From the NCBI RefSeq assembly GCF_000633415.1, contig NZ_AYMV01000007.1, forward strand, positions 124,001 to 188,000: DNA of 64,000 nucleotides, in the 5' to 3' direction. This stretch comes from Leucobacter sp. PH1c (lineage in GTDB: Bacteria > Actinomycetota > Actinomycetes > Actinomycetales > Microbacteriaceae). Made by a program: the position numbers and the translations under genes. The notes under the pieces are model-generated. The model saw only the letters and a list, made by a program, of their open reading frames with translations, had not been told where the DNA came from and did not search any database. This document shows, one piece after another, positions 31,901 through 40,067 of this stretch (positions are counted from its first letter, which is position 1; each line of letters begins with the position of its first letter).

Positions 31901-33610
31901 TCAGGCTCCGCGCGGCGCCTCGAGGTGGAGCCGCGCTGCGTCGATCCCGCTCGGCAGCTCGGTGTGCGTGATGAGCAGCACCGCCCGATCCTCGGGAACT
32001 GCGCCGACGAGGTCGGTGAGGAGCCGATCTGCGAGCTCGCGGTCCACCCCCGCGGTCGGCTCGTCGAGCACGACCACCGGGAAGTCCGCGAGCAGCGCCC
32101 GCGCGAGCGCGATCCGCTGGGCCTGGCCGCCCGAGACGAGGGCACCGTGCTCACCGACGCGGGCGTCGAGCCCGCCACGTTCCTCAGCCCAGTTCCCGAG
32201 CCCCACGCGCTCGAGCGCGGCCATGAGCTCGGCGTCGGTGGCCGTCTCTCGCGCGAACTTCAGGTTCTGGCGCAGATCGGCGTCGAACAGGTGCGGCTGC
32301 TGCTCGCAGAGCCCCACCGTTTCGCGCACGCGAGCGATCGGGAGTGCGCTCGCCTCGACGCCGCGCAGACGATAGGAGCCGCCGTAGTCCAGGAAGCGCA
32401 CGAGCGCGAGGGCGAGGGTGCTCTTGCCCGCGCCGCTCTCGCCGGTGACGACGAGCGTCTCCCCCGCCCCGAGCACGAAGTCGAGGCCGGTGACGGCGTC
32501 GTGCGCCGCGCCCGGGTGGCGCACCGAGAGCCCGCGGGCCTCGATGAGAGGCGCGCCGGGGACCTCCCGCACCGCGTCCGGAGCCTGCGCGGATCCGTCG
32601 CGCTGCGACACGCTCGGCTCGACCGGAATCTCCCGCGGCAGCGGGGTCTCGGTGAGGGCCGCCACGCGGTCGGCGCTCGCCTGCACGGCCCTGCGGGCTG
32701 CGAAGGCCGCTGGCACCTGAGCGAACACCTCGAAGACGGCCGCGGGAACCACGACCGCGGCGGCGAAGAGGGGCGCGGAGAGCCCTGCGCCGATCACCGG
32801 CGCGAGCGCGAGGAGCGTCGCGACCGAGGCGAGGCCCGCTGCGGCGGCGAGGATCGCCCCGCTCGTCCCGGCCGAGCGGGCGCGCACGAGCTGCACGTGC
32901 GCGAGGCGCGCCTCGGCGGCGGCGATCCGCGCCCGCTGCTCGGGGACCGCACCGAAGGCGACGAGCACCTCCGCGGCGGCGAAGCGCTCGAGCAGCGCAT
33001 CGACGAGGCCGGCACGTGCTGCGCTGAGCTCCCGGTCGGACGCGCCAGCGGAGCGCGCGGCGAGCCACACCGCGAGCGCGCCTGAGGCGACGAGCACAGC
33101 AGCCAGGATCACCGCCGCGATCGGGGAGATGAGAGCGATCGCGAGCACGCTGAGCAGCACCACGGAAAGGCTCACCGTGAGCGGCTGGCGCACGCGCAGC
33201 GGCTCGTCCTGGAGCTGGTCCACGTCATCAACGAAGGCGGCGAGCACTTCGCCGCGCCGGTGATTCTCGATGGCCCCGGGCACGCGGGGCACGAGCGCTT
33301 GGAAGGTGTCGGCGCGCAGCGTCGCAAGCTGCGCGAGCGCCGCGTCGTGGCTGAACATGCGCTCGGTGTAGCGGAACGCCGCGCGGCCGATCGCGAGCGC
33401 GCGCACCCCCACGATCGCGAAGGTCAGGTGCAGGATCGGCGGCTGCTCCCCCGCGCGCACGATCAGCCACATGCTGAGGCCGAGGAGCGCGACGACGCTG
33501 GCGTCCGCGAGCACGCCGAAGCTCAGGCCGGGCAGGCGACGACGCAGCGAGGGCAGTGCGCGCGCGAGCACGCTCCGGCGTGCGATCCGGGGCTCGGGCT
33601 GGGCGGTCAT
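31901..33610 (-). CDS. cydC: Thiol reductant ABC exporter subunit CydC
   Basis: CydC forms with CydD the inner-membrane ABC complex needed to assemble cytochrome bd, historically described as a cysteine/glutathione exporter and more recently tied to heme. The 569 residues comprise six membrane helices (about 25-310) and a nucleotide-binding domain with Walker A GESGAGKST, signature VSGGQAQRIALARALL and Walker B VVVLDEPTAGVD. The ATG overlaps the cydD stop (ATGA). I discarded about 70 upstream residues of open frame, which lie antiphase to the cydD C-terminus. The gene is the end of the cydDC unit and convergent with pabC. Confidence 0.93.
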   Translation of the reverse strand: MTAQPEPRIARRSVLARALPSLRRRLPGLSFGVLADASVVALLGLSMWLIVRAGEQPPILHLTFAIVGVRALAIGRAAFRYTERMFSHDAALAQLATLRADTFQALVPRVPGAIENHRRGEVLAAFVDDVDQLQDEPLRVRQPLTVSLSVVLLSVLAIALISPIAAVILAAVLVASGALAVWLAARSAGASDRELSAARAGLVDALLERFAAAEVLVAFGAVPEQRARIAAAEARLAHVQLVRARSAGTSGAILAAAAGLASVATLLALAPVIGAGLSAPLFAAAVVVPAAVFEVFAQVPAAFAARRAVQASADRVAALTETPLPREIPVEPSVSQRDGSAQAPDAVREVPGAPLIEARGLSVRHPGAAHDAVTGLDFVLGAGETLVVTGESGAGKSTLALALVRFLDYGGSYRLRGVEASALPIARVRETVGLCEQQPHLFDADLRQNLKFARETATDAELMAALERVGLGNWAEERGGLDARVGEHGALVSGGQAQRIALARALLADFPVVVLDEPTAGVDRELADRLLTDLVGAVPEDRAVLLITHTELPSGIDAARLHLEAPRGA

Positions 33611-35337
33611 CGGACGAGCTCCTTCGGCTCGGGGCGGGCGGCTTCGATCCAGGTGACGCGATCGGCGGCGTCCAGCACGGCGGGTCGGTGGCTCACGACG
33701 AGCACCGCGCGCCCCGCGGCGGCTTCCGCGCGGAGGGTAGCGCAGATCGCGGCCTCCGTGCCGCGATCGAGCGCCGAGGTGGGTTCGTCGAGGAGCAGGG
33801 CCGTTTCGGGGCCGAGGGTCCATGCGCGGTAGAGCGCACGTGCGATGGCGATCCGCTGCGCCTGCCCGCCGGAAACGCCGGCGCCCGCGGCGCCAAGCGC
33901 TCTGGCGGGGTCGAGATCCGGCAGCGCGGCGGCCGCGAGGGCGCGCGACACCCGCGCGGCGTCGATGCCGTCGCCGACGCCGAGTGCGACGTTCTCCGCG
34001 ACCGTGCCCTGCAGGAGCCCGGGCCGCTGTCCGGCCCAGGCGAGGTGCTCGGGGCGAACGAGGCGCCCGGCCGCGGGCGCGACGAATCCGAGCAGCGCTG
34101 CCAGCAGGGTCGACTTCCCCGCGCCCGACGGACCGGCGAGCGCCACGAACTCCCCGGGCGCGACGCGCAGGTCGACGGGCCCCACGGCCACGCGGTCGCC
34201 GCGCGCCACGGAGACCGCCCGCGCGTCAACCCCGCTGTCGGCGGCCACCGCGACGGTCCCGGCAGCGGCAGTGCCTGCCGCGTCCGTTCCTGCCGCGCCG
34301 GGGGTCGCGCCCGGCGCTCCCCCGGCTTCGGCGCCGCCCTCGATGAGCGCGAACACGTCCGCGGACGCGGCGAGGCCCTCCGTGGACGCGTGGAACGCCG
34401 CACCCACCTGACGGATGGGGATGAAGACCTCGGGAAGCAGGAGCAGCACGAAGAGGCCGAGCCCGAGCGGGAACTCGCCGCTCACGAGCCGGGTGCCGAC
34501 CGTGACCGCGACGAGCGCGATCGAGAAGGTCCCCGCGAGATCGAGCACGAAGCCCGAGAGGAAGGTGACCCGCAGCACACGCATGGTGCGGGAGCGGTAC
34601 TCCTCGGTTGCGGCCGCGATCCGTACCGATTGGCGGTCCTCGCGGCGGAAGATCTTCAGCGTGGCCAGACCGGAGACCGCGTCGAGGAAGGCCGCCGACA
34701 GGCGCTGCAGCTGCGCCCACTGGCGATCCTGCACCGTCTGCGTCGCCATCCCGATGAGGATCATGAAGACCGGGATGATGGGGAAGACGATCAGCACCGT
34801 GATGCCGCTCACGGGGTCGGCGAGCAGCACCGCGAGCACGAGGATCGGGGTCGCGACGGCGGTGAGGATGAGCTGCGGAACGTAGCCGGAGAAGTACCCG
34901 TCGAGCGCGTCGAGGCCGCGGCCGAGCACCGTCGCGAGCTCCGCATCTGAGGCGCCGTCGCCCCGTTCGGGCGAGCGCGCGTCGATCGCATCGAGCGCGG
35001 CGGCCCGGAGCTGCGTCTTGACCCGCACGGCGCCGCGCGCGGCCACCGTGTCCATGCCCCAGGCGGCGAGCGAGCGGACGCACAGCGCGACGAGCGCCCC
35101 GAGCACGAGGAGCGGGATCGCCGCGGCGTCGGGCGCGCCCTCGCCGATCCGGCCGGCGCCGCCGCCCTCCCCCGCGAGCGCGGGGAGTGCCACCACCGTG
35201 ATCGACTGCGCGAGGAACCAGCTCCACGCGAGAATCGCGAGCGTGCGGATCAGGCCGAGGAGCCCGCCGAGCAGCAGGACGCTGCGGGCGGCGCGGGCAT
35301 AGCGGAGCAGCCGGGGATCGAAAGGTTTCACGAGCAT
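33607..35337 (-). CDS. cydD: Thiol reductant ABC exporter subunit CydD
   Basis: CydD is the partner half-transporter. It has 576 residues: membrane domain about 20-330 including WSWFLAQSITVVALPALAG and VFPIIPVFMILIGMATQTVQ, an Ala/Gly/Pro/Thr-rich linker near 345-375, then the ATPase domain with Walker A GPSGAGKSTLL, signature VSGGQAQRIAIARALY and LLLDEPTSALD. The ATG 35337 start gives MLVKPFDPRLLRY, typical for CydD. A TAGACT -10 lies 50 bp upstream, after the hairpins that follow cydB, so cydDC looks separately transcribed from cydAB. Confidence 0.94.
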   Translation of the reverse strand: MLVKPFDPRLLRYARAARSVLLLGGLLGLIRTLAILAWSWFLAQSITVVALPALAGEGGGAGRIGEGAPDAAAIPLLVLGALVALCVRSLAAWGMDTVAARGAVRVKTQLRAAALDAIDARSPERGDGASDAELATVLGRGLDALDGYFSGYVPQLILTAVATPILVLAVLLADPVSGITVLIVFPIIPVFMILIGMATQTVQDRQWAQLQRLSAAFLDAVSGLATLKIFRREDRQSVRIAAATEEYRSRTMRVLRVTFLSGFVLDLAGTFSIALVAVTVGTRLVSGEFPLGLGLFVLLLLPEVFIPIRQVGAAFHASTEGLAASADVFALIEGGAEAGGAPGATPGAAGTDAAGTAAAGTVAVAADSGVDARAVSVARGDRVAVGPVDLRVAPGEFVALAGPSGAGKSTLLAALLGFVAPAAGRLVRPEHLAWAGQRPGLLQGTVAENVALGVGDGIDAARVSRALAAAALPDLDPARALGAAGAGVSGGQAQRIAIARALYRAWTLGPETALLLDEPTSALDRGTEAAICATLRAEAAAGRAVLVVSHRPAVLDAADRVTWIEAARPEPKELVR

Positions 35338-35386
35338 CCTGTTGCGGTCGGAGGGGCGAGCACGGGCCGGCGATGCGCCTGCCGCG

Positions 35387-35392
35387 AGTCTA
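35387..35392 (-). promoter_or_regulatory. -10 hexamer of cydDC
   Basis: TAGACT lies about 50 bp before the cydD ATG, giving a leader of about 40 nt. Its -35 region is not recognisable. Confidence 0.35.
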
Positions 35393-35438
35393 CGGGAGGG
35401 GCGTGCATCACATCTGATGAAACCCCGAGCGGGTGCAC

Positions 35439-35471
35439 GAAGCCCCGAGCGGTGGGACCGCCCGGGGCTTC
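35439..35471 (-). terminator. Second terminator hairpin after cydB
   Basis: GAAGCCCCG pairs with CGGGGCTTC, with CGGT/ACCG-type pairing further inside the loop. A short copy of the left arm (AACCCCGAGCGGG) occurs just beside it at 35421-35433. It lies between cydB and cydD. Confidence 0.6.
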
Positions 35472-35482
35472 GGTGTGGGGGC

Positions 35483-35511
35483 GTGGGCCGCACCCGGGAG
35501 GTGCGGCCCAC
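35483..35511 (-). terminator. First terminator hairpin after cydB
   Basis: GTGGGCCGCAC pairs perfectly with GTGCGGCCCAC around a 7-nt loop, starting 7 bases after the cydB stop codon. With the following hairpin it makes a double barrier to read-through into cydDC. Confidence 0.65.
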
Positions 35512-35517
35512 GGCGCC

Positions 35518-36546
35518 CTAGTGCGCGCCGGCCGGGATCGCGTCCCGCGACAGGCGCTTGCGGAACACCCAGTACGTCCACGCCTGGTAGGCGAGCACGA
35601 GCGGCAGGGTGAACACCGCGACCCAGGTCATGAGCTCCAGCGTCTTCTGCGAGCTCGCTGCGCCCTCGATCGACATGGAGTAGGCCGGATCGATGCTCGA
35701 GTGCATCAGGTTCGGGAACAGCGCCATGAAGATCGCGAGGAGCGCGAAGACGATCGCCGCCGCGTTGCCCGTGAAGGCCCAGCCCTCGCGGCCGCGGAGG
35801 TTCGCCACCCAGGCGCCGATGAGCGCGAGGGCCGCGAGCACCGAGCAGCTCACGATGATCCACAGGGTGTCGCTCTCGAGGTGCTGCACGATCGTCCAGA
35901 CGAGGAACGCCGCGCCGGCGACGATCGCCGCGATGCCGACCTTCGTCGCCAGTGCGCGAGCGCGCTCCCGCATGTCGCCCACCGTCTTCAGCGCGACGAA
36001 CACGAGGCCGTGCGAGAAGGTGATGAGCAGCATCGTGAGGCCGCCGAGGAGGCCGTACGGGTTCAGGAGCGTGAGGAGCGTGCCCTCGTAGATCCAGCCG
36101 CCGCCCTCGAGGGGGACGATGGGGAGGCCCTGGGCGAGGTTCGCGAAGGCGACGCCCCAGAGGAGCGGCGGAAGCACGGAGCCCCAGAAGATGAACTGGT
36201 CGAACCAGCGGGTCCAGCTCTCGCCCTTCCCCTGATGGCGGTACTCGAAGGAGACGCCGCGGAGGATGAGCGCCACGAGGATGAGCAGGAGCGCGAGGTA
36301 GAAGCCGGAGAACATCGTCGCGTACCACTCGGGGAACGCGGCGAACAGCGAGGCGCCGGCCACGATGAGCCAGGTCTCGTTGAGATCCCAGACCGGCCCG
36401 ATCGTGTTGATCAGGAGGCGGCGATCGGTGTTGTCCTTCCCGAGGAACGGCAGGGACATCCCCACGCCGAAGTCGAAGCCGTCGAGCACGAAGTACCCGA
36501 TGAGCATGACCCCGACGATCAAGAACCAGAGTGTGGTGAGTTCCAT
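35518..36546 (-). CDS. cydB: Cytochrome bd quinol oxidase subunit II
   Basis: CydB is the second core subunit of the cytochrome bd terminal oxidase, which reduces oxygen with high affinity without pumping protons. The 342-residue protein has about eight membrane helices. Family hallmarks are YFVLDGFDFGVGM near residue 20 and GPVWDLNETWLIVAGA near 50. The ATG follows an AGGAGG Shine-Dalgarno with a 10-base spacer. It lies 13 bp downstream of cydA. Two hairpins follow it. Confidence 0.96.
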   Translation of the reverse strand: MELTTLWFLIVGVMLIGYFVLDGFDFGVGMSLPFLGKDNTDRRLLINTIGPVWDLNETWLIVAGASLFAAFPEWYATMFSGFYLALLLILVALILRGVSFEYRHQGKGESWTRWFDQFIFWGSVLPPLLWGVAFANLAQGLPIVPLEGGGWIYEGTLLTLLNPYGLLGGLTMLLITFSHGLVFVALKTVGDMRERARALATKVGIAAIVAGAAFLVWTIVQHLESDTLWIIVSCSVLAALALIGAWVANLRGREGWAFTGNAAAIVFALLAIFMALFPNLMHSSIDPAYSMSIEGAASSQKTLELMTWVAVFTLPLVLAYQAWTYWVFRKRLSRDAIPAGAH

Positions 36547-36559
36547 ATTCCCGTTCCTC

Positions 36560-37999
36560 CTAGTAGACCGTGGCCAGGGCCTGGTGGTCGGGCTCGCCGT
36601 CGACATCGTTCGCGATCTCGGGCGGGCCCTCCTTCGCGGCCTTCGTGATGAGCTTGAACTCGACGACCGCGAGGGCGCCGTAGACCACCGTGAACACGAT
36701 CAGGGAGACGAGGACGGCCCAGCCGGGCACGCCCGGCGACACGCCTTGTTCGGTGGTCATCACCCCGAACACGATCCAGGGCTGGCGGCCCATCTCGGTG
36801 AAGATCCAGCCGACGAGCGATGCGAGCATCGGGATCGGGGCCGTCCAGATAGCGACCTTCCAGGTCCAGGCGGGGAGCTCGGTGTTCTTGCGCGTGAGCC
36901 ACAGGCCAACGGCCGAGACGAGCGCGGCGAGTGCGCCGAGGCCGATCATCCAGCGGAACGCCCAGTAGGTGACCCAGATGATGGGTGCGAACTGGCCGTC
37001 GCTCGGGCAGGTCATCAGCGAGTCGGCGCCGCAGTACATGGCCTCGTAGTCGCTCTGCAGGTTGCGGATGCCTTCGACGGAGCCGTCGAACGTGCCCGTC
37101 GAGAGGAACGAGAGCAGGTACGGGATGCGGATCGAGAAGATCTCATGAGCGCCGTCGGGCGTGCCGAGGCTGAAGATCGAGAAGGACGCGTCGGCGCCCG
37201 AGGCGTTCTCGTAGAGTGCCTCCGCTGCCGCCATCTTCATGGGCTGCGTCTCGGTCATCACCATGCCGAGCGAGTGGCCGGTCAGGCCGACGCCGAGGAA
37301 GGCGATGATGTTCGTCCACGCGCCGAAGCGGAGCGCCGTGCGCATCTCGTCGACGTACTGGTTGCGCTTCAGATGCCAGGCCGCGACGGCGACCATGACC
37401 GTTCCGGCGAACATGAGCGCCGCGAAGATGGTGTGCGGGAACTGGGTCACCGCAACGGGGTTGAGCAGGACGTCGCCGATGCTCTCGAGCTCGGCGCGGC
37501 CCTTCTCCTCGTTCAGGGTGTAGCCGACCGGGTTCTGCATGAACGCGTTCGCCGCGAGGATGAAGTACGCCGAGAGGACGGTGCCGATCCACACGAACCA
37601 GATGGTCATGAGGTGGATCTTCTTGGGGAGCTTGTCCCACCCGAAGATCCAGAGGCCAATGAACGTCGCCTCAAAGAAGAAGGCGATGAGGCCCTCCATC
37701 GCGAGCGGGGCGCCGAAGATGTCGCCGACGAAGCGGGAGTAGTTCGACCAGTTCATGCCGAACTGGAACTCCTGCACGATGCCGGTGACGACACCCATGG
37801 CGAAGTTGATCAGGAAGATCTTCCCGAAGAGGCGCGTGAGCTTCAGGTACTTGACCTTGCCCGTGCGCACCCAGACAGTCTGGAGGATCGCGACGAGCAG
37901 GCTCAGACCGATGGTCAGCGGCACGAAGATGAAGTGGTACAGCGTTGTCAGGCCAAACTGCCACCGAGCCAGCGTCAACGCGTCGAGGAATTCGTTCAT
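36560..37999 (-). CDS. cydA: Cytochrome bd quinol oxidase subunit I
   Basis: CydA binds the three hemes and the quinol. At 479 residues it is of the short Q-loop class. Visible features are the N-terminal LTLARWQFGLTTLYHFIFVP with its heme histidine, the GMNWSNYSRFVGDIFGAPLA and EGLIAFFFEATFIG stretches, and the Q-loop near residues 250-330 with GTFDGSVEGIRNLQ. The conserved GRQPW motif (EMGRQPWIVFGVM) lies near 397. ATG 37999 follows AGGAGC. About 90 residues of open frame upstream lie in the promoter region and are not coding. Expression should respond to oxygen or respiratory stress through the palindromic control region upstream. Confidence 0.96.
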   Translation of the reverse strand: MNEFLDALTLARWQFGLTTLYHFIFVPLTIGLSLLVAILQTVWVRTGKVKYLKLTRLFGKIFLINFAMGVVTGIVQEFQFGMNWSNYSRFVGDIFGAPLAMEGLIAFFFEATFIGLWIFGWDKLPKKIHLMTIWFVWIGTVLSAYFILAANAFMQNPVGYTLNEEKGRAELESIGDVLLNPVAVTQFPHTIFAALMFAGTVMVAVAAWHLKRNQYVDEMRTALRFGAWTNIIAFLGVGLTGHSLGMVMTETQPMKMAAAEALYENASGADASFSIFSLGTPDGAHEIFSIRIPYLLSFLSTGTFDGSVEGIRNLQSDYEAMYCGADSLMTCPSDGQFAPIIWVTYWAFRWMIGLGALAALVSAVGLWLTRKNTELPAWTWKVAIWTAPIPMLASLVGWIFTEMGRQPWIVFGVMTTEQGVSPGVPGWAVLVSLIVFTVVYGALAVVEFKLITKAAKEGPPEIANDVDGEPDHQALATVY

Positions 38000-38085
38000 G
38001 TATCGCTCCTGAACGAAGGAGTGGTCCCCACACATTGGAGCCACACTCCCGTAGTGAGATCCGCCACGAGATGTAATTCTCGCCG

Positions 38086-38114
38086 GAGCTCCCGATCGGC
38101 GATCGGGTGAGCTC
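38086..38114. promoter_or_regulatory. Long palindrome at the predicted cydA transcription start
   Basis: CCCGATCG-G-CGATCGGG is a perfect 17-bp palindrome (38091-38107). GAGCT (38086-38090) and AGCTC (38110-38114) extend it as a hairpin. It begins about 7 bp downstream of the -10 box, so it could be an operator over the start site or a hairpin at the mRNA 5' end. The remaining leader (38000-38085) shows nothing else I can identify. Confidence 0.55.
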
Positions 38115-38120
38115 AGAATA

Positions 38121-38149
38121 TCAATATCTGTGAATCCCCTGCGAATCAA
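38121..38149 (-). promoter_or_regulatory. cydAB promoter
   Basis: On the minus strand TTGATT (38149-38144) and TATTGA (38126-38121) are separated by exactly 17 bp. It is the best -35/-10 pair in the window and lies in an A/T-rich stretch about 120 bp upstream of the cydA ATG. A TTGACGTCAA palindrome (38152-38161) sits immediately upstream of the -35. Confidence 0.6.
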
Positions 38150-38171
38150 TTTTGACGTCAACAGACTTTTA

Positions 38172-38207
38172 CTTCGACCCCGAAATAAATATGCTTCGGG
38201 CCCGAAG
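38172..38207. repeat. Tandem palindromes upstream of the cydAB promoter
   Basis: CTTCGACCCCGAA (38172-38184) and CTTCGGGCCCGAAG (38194-38207) are two related inverted repeats. Their centres are 22 bp apart, about two helical turns, with A/T-rich sequence (ATAAATATG) between. They resemble a pair of operator sites for a dimeric regulator. No regulator gene lies nearby. The 327-bp cydA-dedA gap is otherwise unremarkable on the plus side. Confidence 0.5.
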
Positions 38208-38312
38208 TATCTCCGCGGGACCCGCGAAAAACTGATACCAGAGCCGCGCCCCCGTGGGAATGGGCCCACAGTACCGTCAGAGAATCCACGGCTCGGCCCC
38301 GCCCCGCCTCAT

Positions 38313-38318
38313 TACACT
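38313..38318 (+). promoter_or_regulatory. -10 hexamer of the DedA gene
   Basis: TACACT ends 7 bases before ATG 38326; no Shine-Dalgarno precedes the start, so a leaderless mRNA is likely. Confidence 0.5.
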
Positions 38319-38325
38319 CGGTCGC

Positions 38326-38979
38326 ATGACGGAGCTCCTCGACACGATCATCGCCGCCCTGCGCGACCTCGATCCGGCGATCCGCACCCTCATCGCCGGG
38401 ATCGGGATCCTGCTCGAGACCTCGGTCTTCGTCGGCCTGATCGTGCCCGGCGACACGATCGCGCTCGTCGCAGCGCTCGGTGTCAGCAATCCCTCAGAAT
38501 ACGCCTGGCTCGTCGCCGCGCTCGTTCTCGGCGCGCTTGCCGGCGAGAGTATCGGCTTCGCGCTCGGCCGCTGGGTAGGGCCCCGCCTCCGCACGAGCCG
38601 GCTGGGGCAGCGCCTCGGCGAGAACAAGTGGCGGCTCGCCGACCACTATCTCGGTGAGCGCGGCGGCGTCGCCGTCTTCCTCTCCCGGTTCCTCCCGGTG
38701 CTGCACTCCCTCATCCCCCTCACCGCGGGGATGACCGGGATGCGCTACCGCACGTTCATCGCGTGGACGGCGCCCGCGAGCCTGCTCTGGTCGCTCATCG
38801 TCGTGTCCCTCGGCTCGGGCGCGGCGGCGGGCTACGAGCAGCTCGCCGGCCGGGTGAAAGGCGCCGGCTACATCTTCGTGGGCGCGGCCGTCCTCGTCAT
38901 CATCGCGCTATGGGCAATCAAGCGCGCGTTCTTCTCCCGCGAACGCAAGCACCTCGAGCTCGACGACGAGGCCGCGTAG
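38326..38979 (+). CDS. DedA family membrane protein
   Basis: DedA proteins belong to the SNARE-associated (VTT) superfamily and are linked to lipid carrier flipping and envelope homeostasis. The 217-residue protein has the reentrant region GLIVPGDTIALVAAL near residue 45 and the conserved FLSRFLPVLHSLIPLTAGMTGMRY block near 125, with its key Arg and Pro residues. Two or three further helices follow and the end is charged (KHLELDDEAA). I started at ATG 38326, 24 codons inside a longer open frame, because of the leaderless promoter. It is followed by a phosphatase gene, with its own promoter. Confidence 0.9.
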   Translation: MTELLDTIIAALRDLDPAIRTLIAGIGILLETSVFVGLIVPGDTIALVAALGVSNPSEYAWLVAALVLGALAGESIGFALGRWVGPRLRTSRLGQRLGENKWRLADHYLGERGGVAVFLSRFLPVLHSLIPLTAGMTGMRYRTFIAWTAPASLLWSLIVVSLGSGAAAGYEQLAGRVKGAGYIFVGAAVLVIIALWAIKRAFFSRERKHLELDDEAA

Positions 38980-39004
38980 CGCGCGTGCCGGGGGCCCGAC
39001 GCTC

Positions 39005-39010
39005 TAGACT
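39005..39010 (+). promoter_or_regulatory. -10 hexamer of the APP1-like gene
   Basis: TAGACT ends 7 bases before GTG 39018, in the 38-bp gap after the DedA gene. Confidence 0.45.
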
Positions 39011-39017
39011 GTCTCAG

Positions 39018-40067
39018 GTGACTGACCCCGACCAGCCCGACTCCCGCCCCCGCTTCGCGGCGCGACTCGAGGACTGGATCCACGTGCGCCGGGCCCGTCG
39101 CGCAGTCTCGCGCGGCAAGGCCCCCTCGGTGATCCCCTACATCGGCTACGGCAGCACCGAGTGGGTGCGCGTGCTGGGCCGCGTGCTGTACTTGAAGCCG
39201 GATACGCGCGAGCACACCCGGTTCCGCCCCGACGTCGCGCAGGTCTCGCGCGTACGCGGCTGGCGCACCTTCACGAGCCTCTCGGCGCCGCACGAGCGGG
39301 TGCGCGTGCACATCGACGGGCAGTTCGTCGCGGAGGTCACGGCCGACCGCGGCGGCGTGATCGACTCGATCGTCCCCGTGCGTCTCACGCCCGGCTGGCA
39401 CACGATCTCGATCCAGGCGGGCGACAGCGAGGCCGCGGACGCGCCCGTCAACATCGTCGACCCCGCCGCGAAGTTCGGCATCCTCTCCGACGTCGACGAC
39501 ACGATCCTCATCACCGCGCTCCCCAAGCCGTTCGTCGCCGCGTGGAACAGCTTCGTGCTCGACGAGCACGCGCGCTCGGCGACCCCCGGCATGGCCGTGA
39601 TGCTCGACCACCTCGTCGCAGCCCACCCCGGCTCCCCCGTCGTCTACCTCTCGACGGGCGCATGGAACGCCGCGCCGGCGCTCAGCCGCTTCCTCGCCCG
39701 GAACCTCTACCCCATGGGCCCGCTGCTCCTCACCGACTGGGGCCCCACCCACGACCGCTGGTTCCGCAGCGGTCGTGAGCACAAGCAACGCGAGCTCAAG
39801 CGGCTCGCCGCCGAGTTCCCCGAGGTGCGCTGGGTGCTCATCGGCGACGACGGGCAGCACGACGAAGCGCTCTACCACGAGTTCGCCACCGCGCATCCGC
39901 AGAACGTGGCCGCCGTCGCGATCCGGCAGCTCTCCATCGGCGAGGCGGTGCTCGCGGGCGGCCGCTCGAAGGCGCGTCTCAACCGCACCACGAGCGGCGT
40001 GCCCTGGGTCTACGGCCCCGACGGAGCCACCCTCCGTGAGGAGCTGCGCAAGCTGGGCGTGCTGTGA
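39018..40067 (+). CDS. APP1-type phosphatase (DUF2183) domain protein
   Basis: The 349-residue protein resembles the catalytic domain of yeast APP1, a Mg-dependent phosphatidate phosphatase of the HAD-like DxDxT type. The motif FGILSDVDDTILIT is near residue 160, YLSTGAWNAAPAL near 215 and LIGDDGQHDEALY near 278, matching HAD motifs I, II and IV. About 60 N-terminal residues are basic and may contact membranes. A beta-rich region precedes the catalytic part. GTG 39018 is supported by the promoter 7 bases upstream. The next gene starts inside its stop codon. The substrate, phosphatidate or another phosphorylated lipid, is inferred. Confidence 0.8.
   Translation: MTDPDQPDSRPRFAARLEDWIHVRRARRAVSRGKAPSVIPYIGYGSTEWVRVLGRVLYLKPDTREHTRFRPDVAQVSRVRGWRTFTSLSAPHERVRVHIDGQFVAEVTADRGGVIDSIVPVRLTPGWHTISIQAGDSEAADAPVNIVDPAAKFGILSDVDDTILITALPKPFVAAWNSFVLDEHARSATPGMAVMLDHLVAAHPGSPVVYLSTGAWNAAPALSRFLARNLYPMGPLLLTDWGPTHDRWFRSGREHKQRELKRLAAEFPEVRWVLIGDDGQHDEALYHEFATAHPQNVAAVAIRQLSIGEAVLAGGRSKARLNRTTSGVPWVYGPDGATLREELRKLGVL

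Noticed and set aside
38121-38145. Rex-type operator before cydA (TGTGAA...)
   Set aside because: TGTGAA is present but the second half is CGAATC and not TTCACA, so the palindrome fails.
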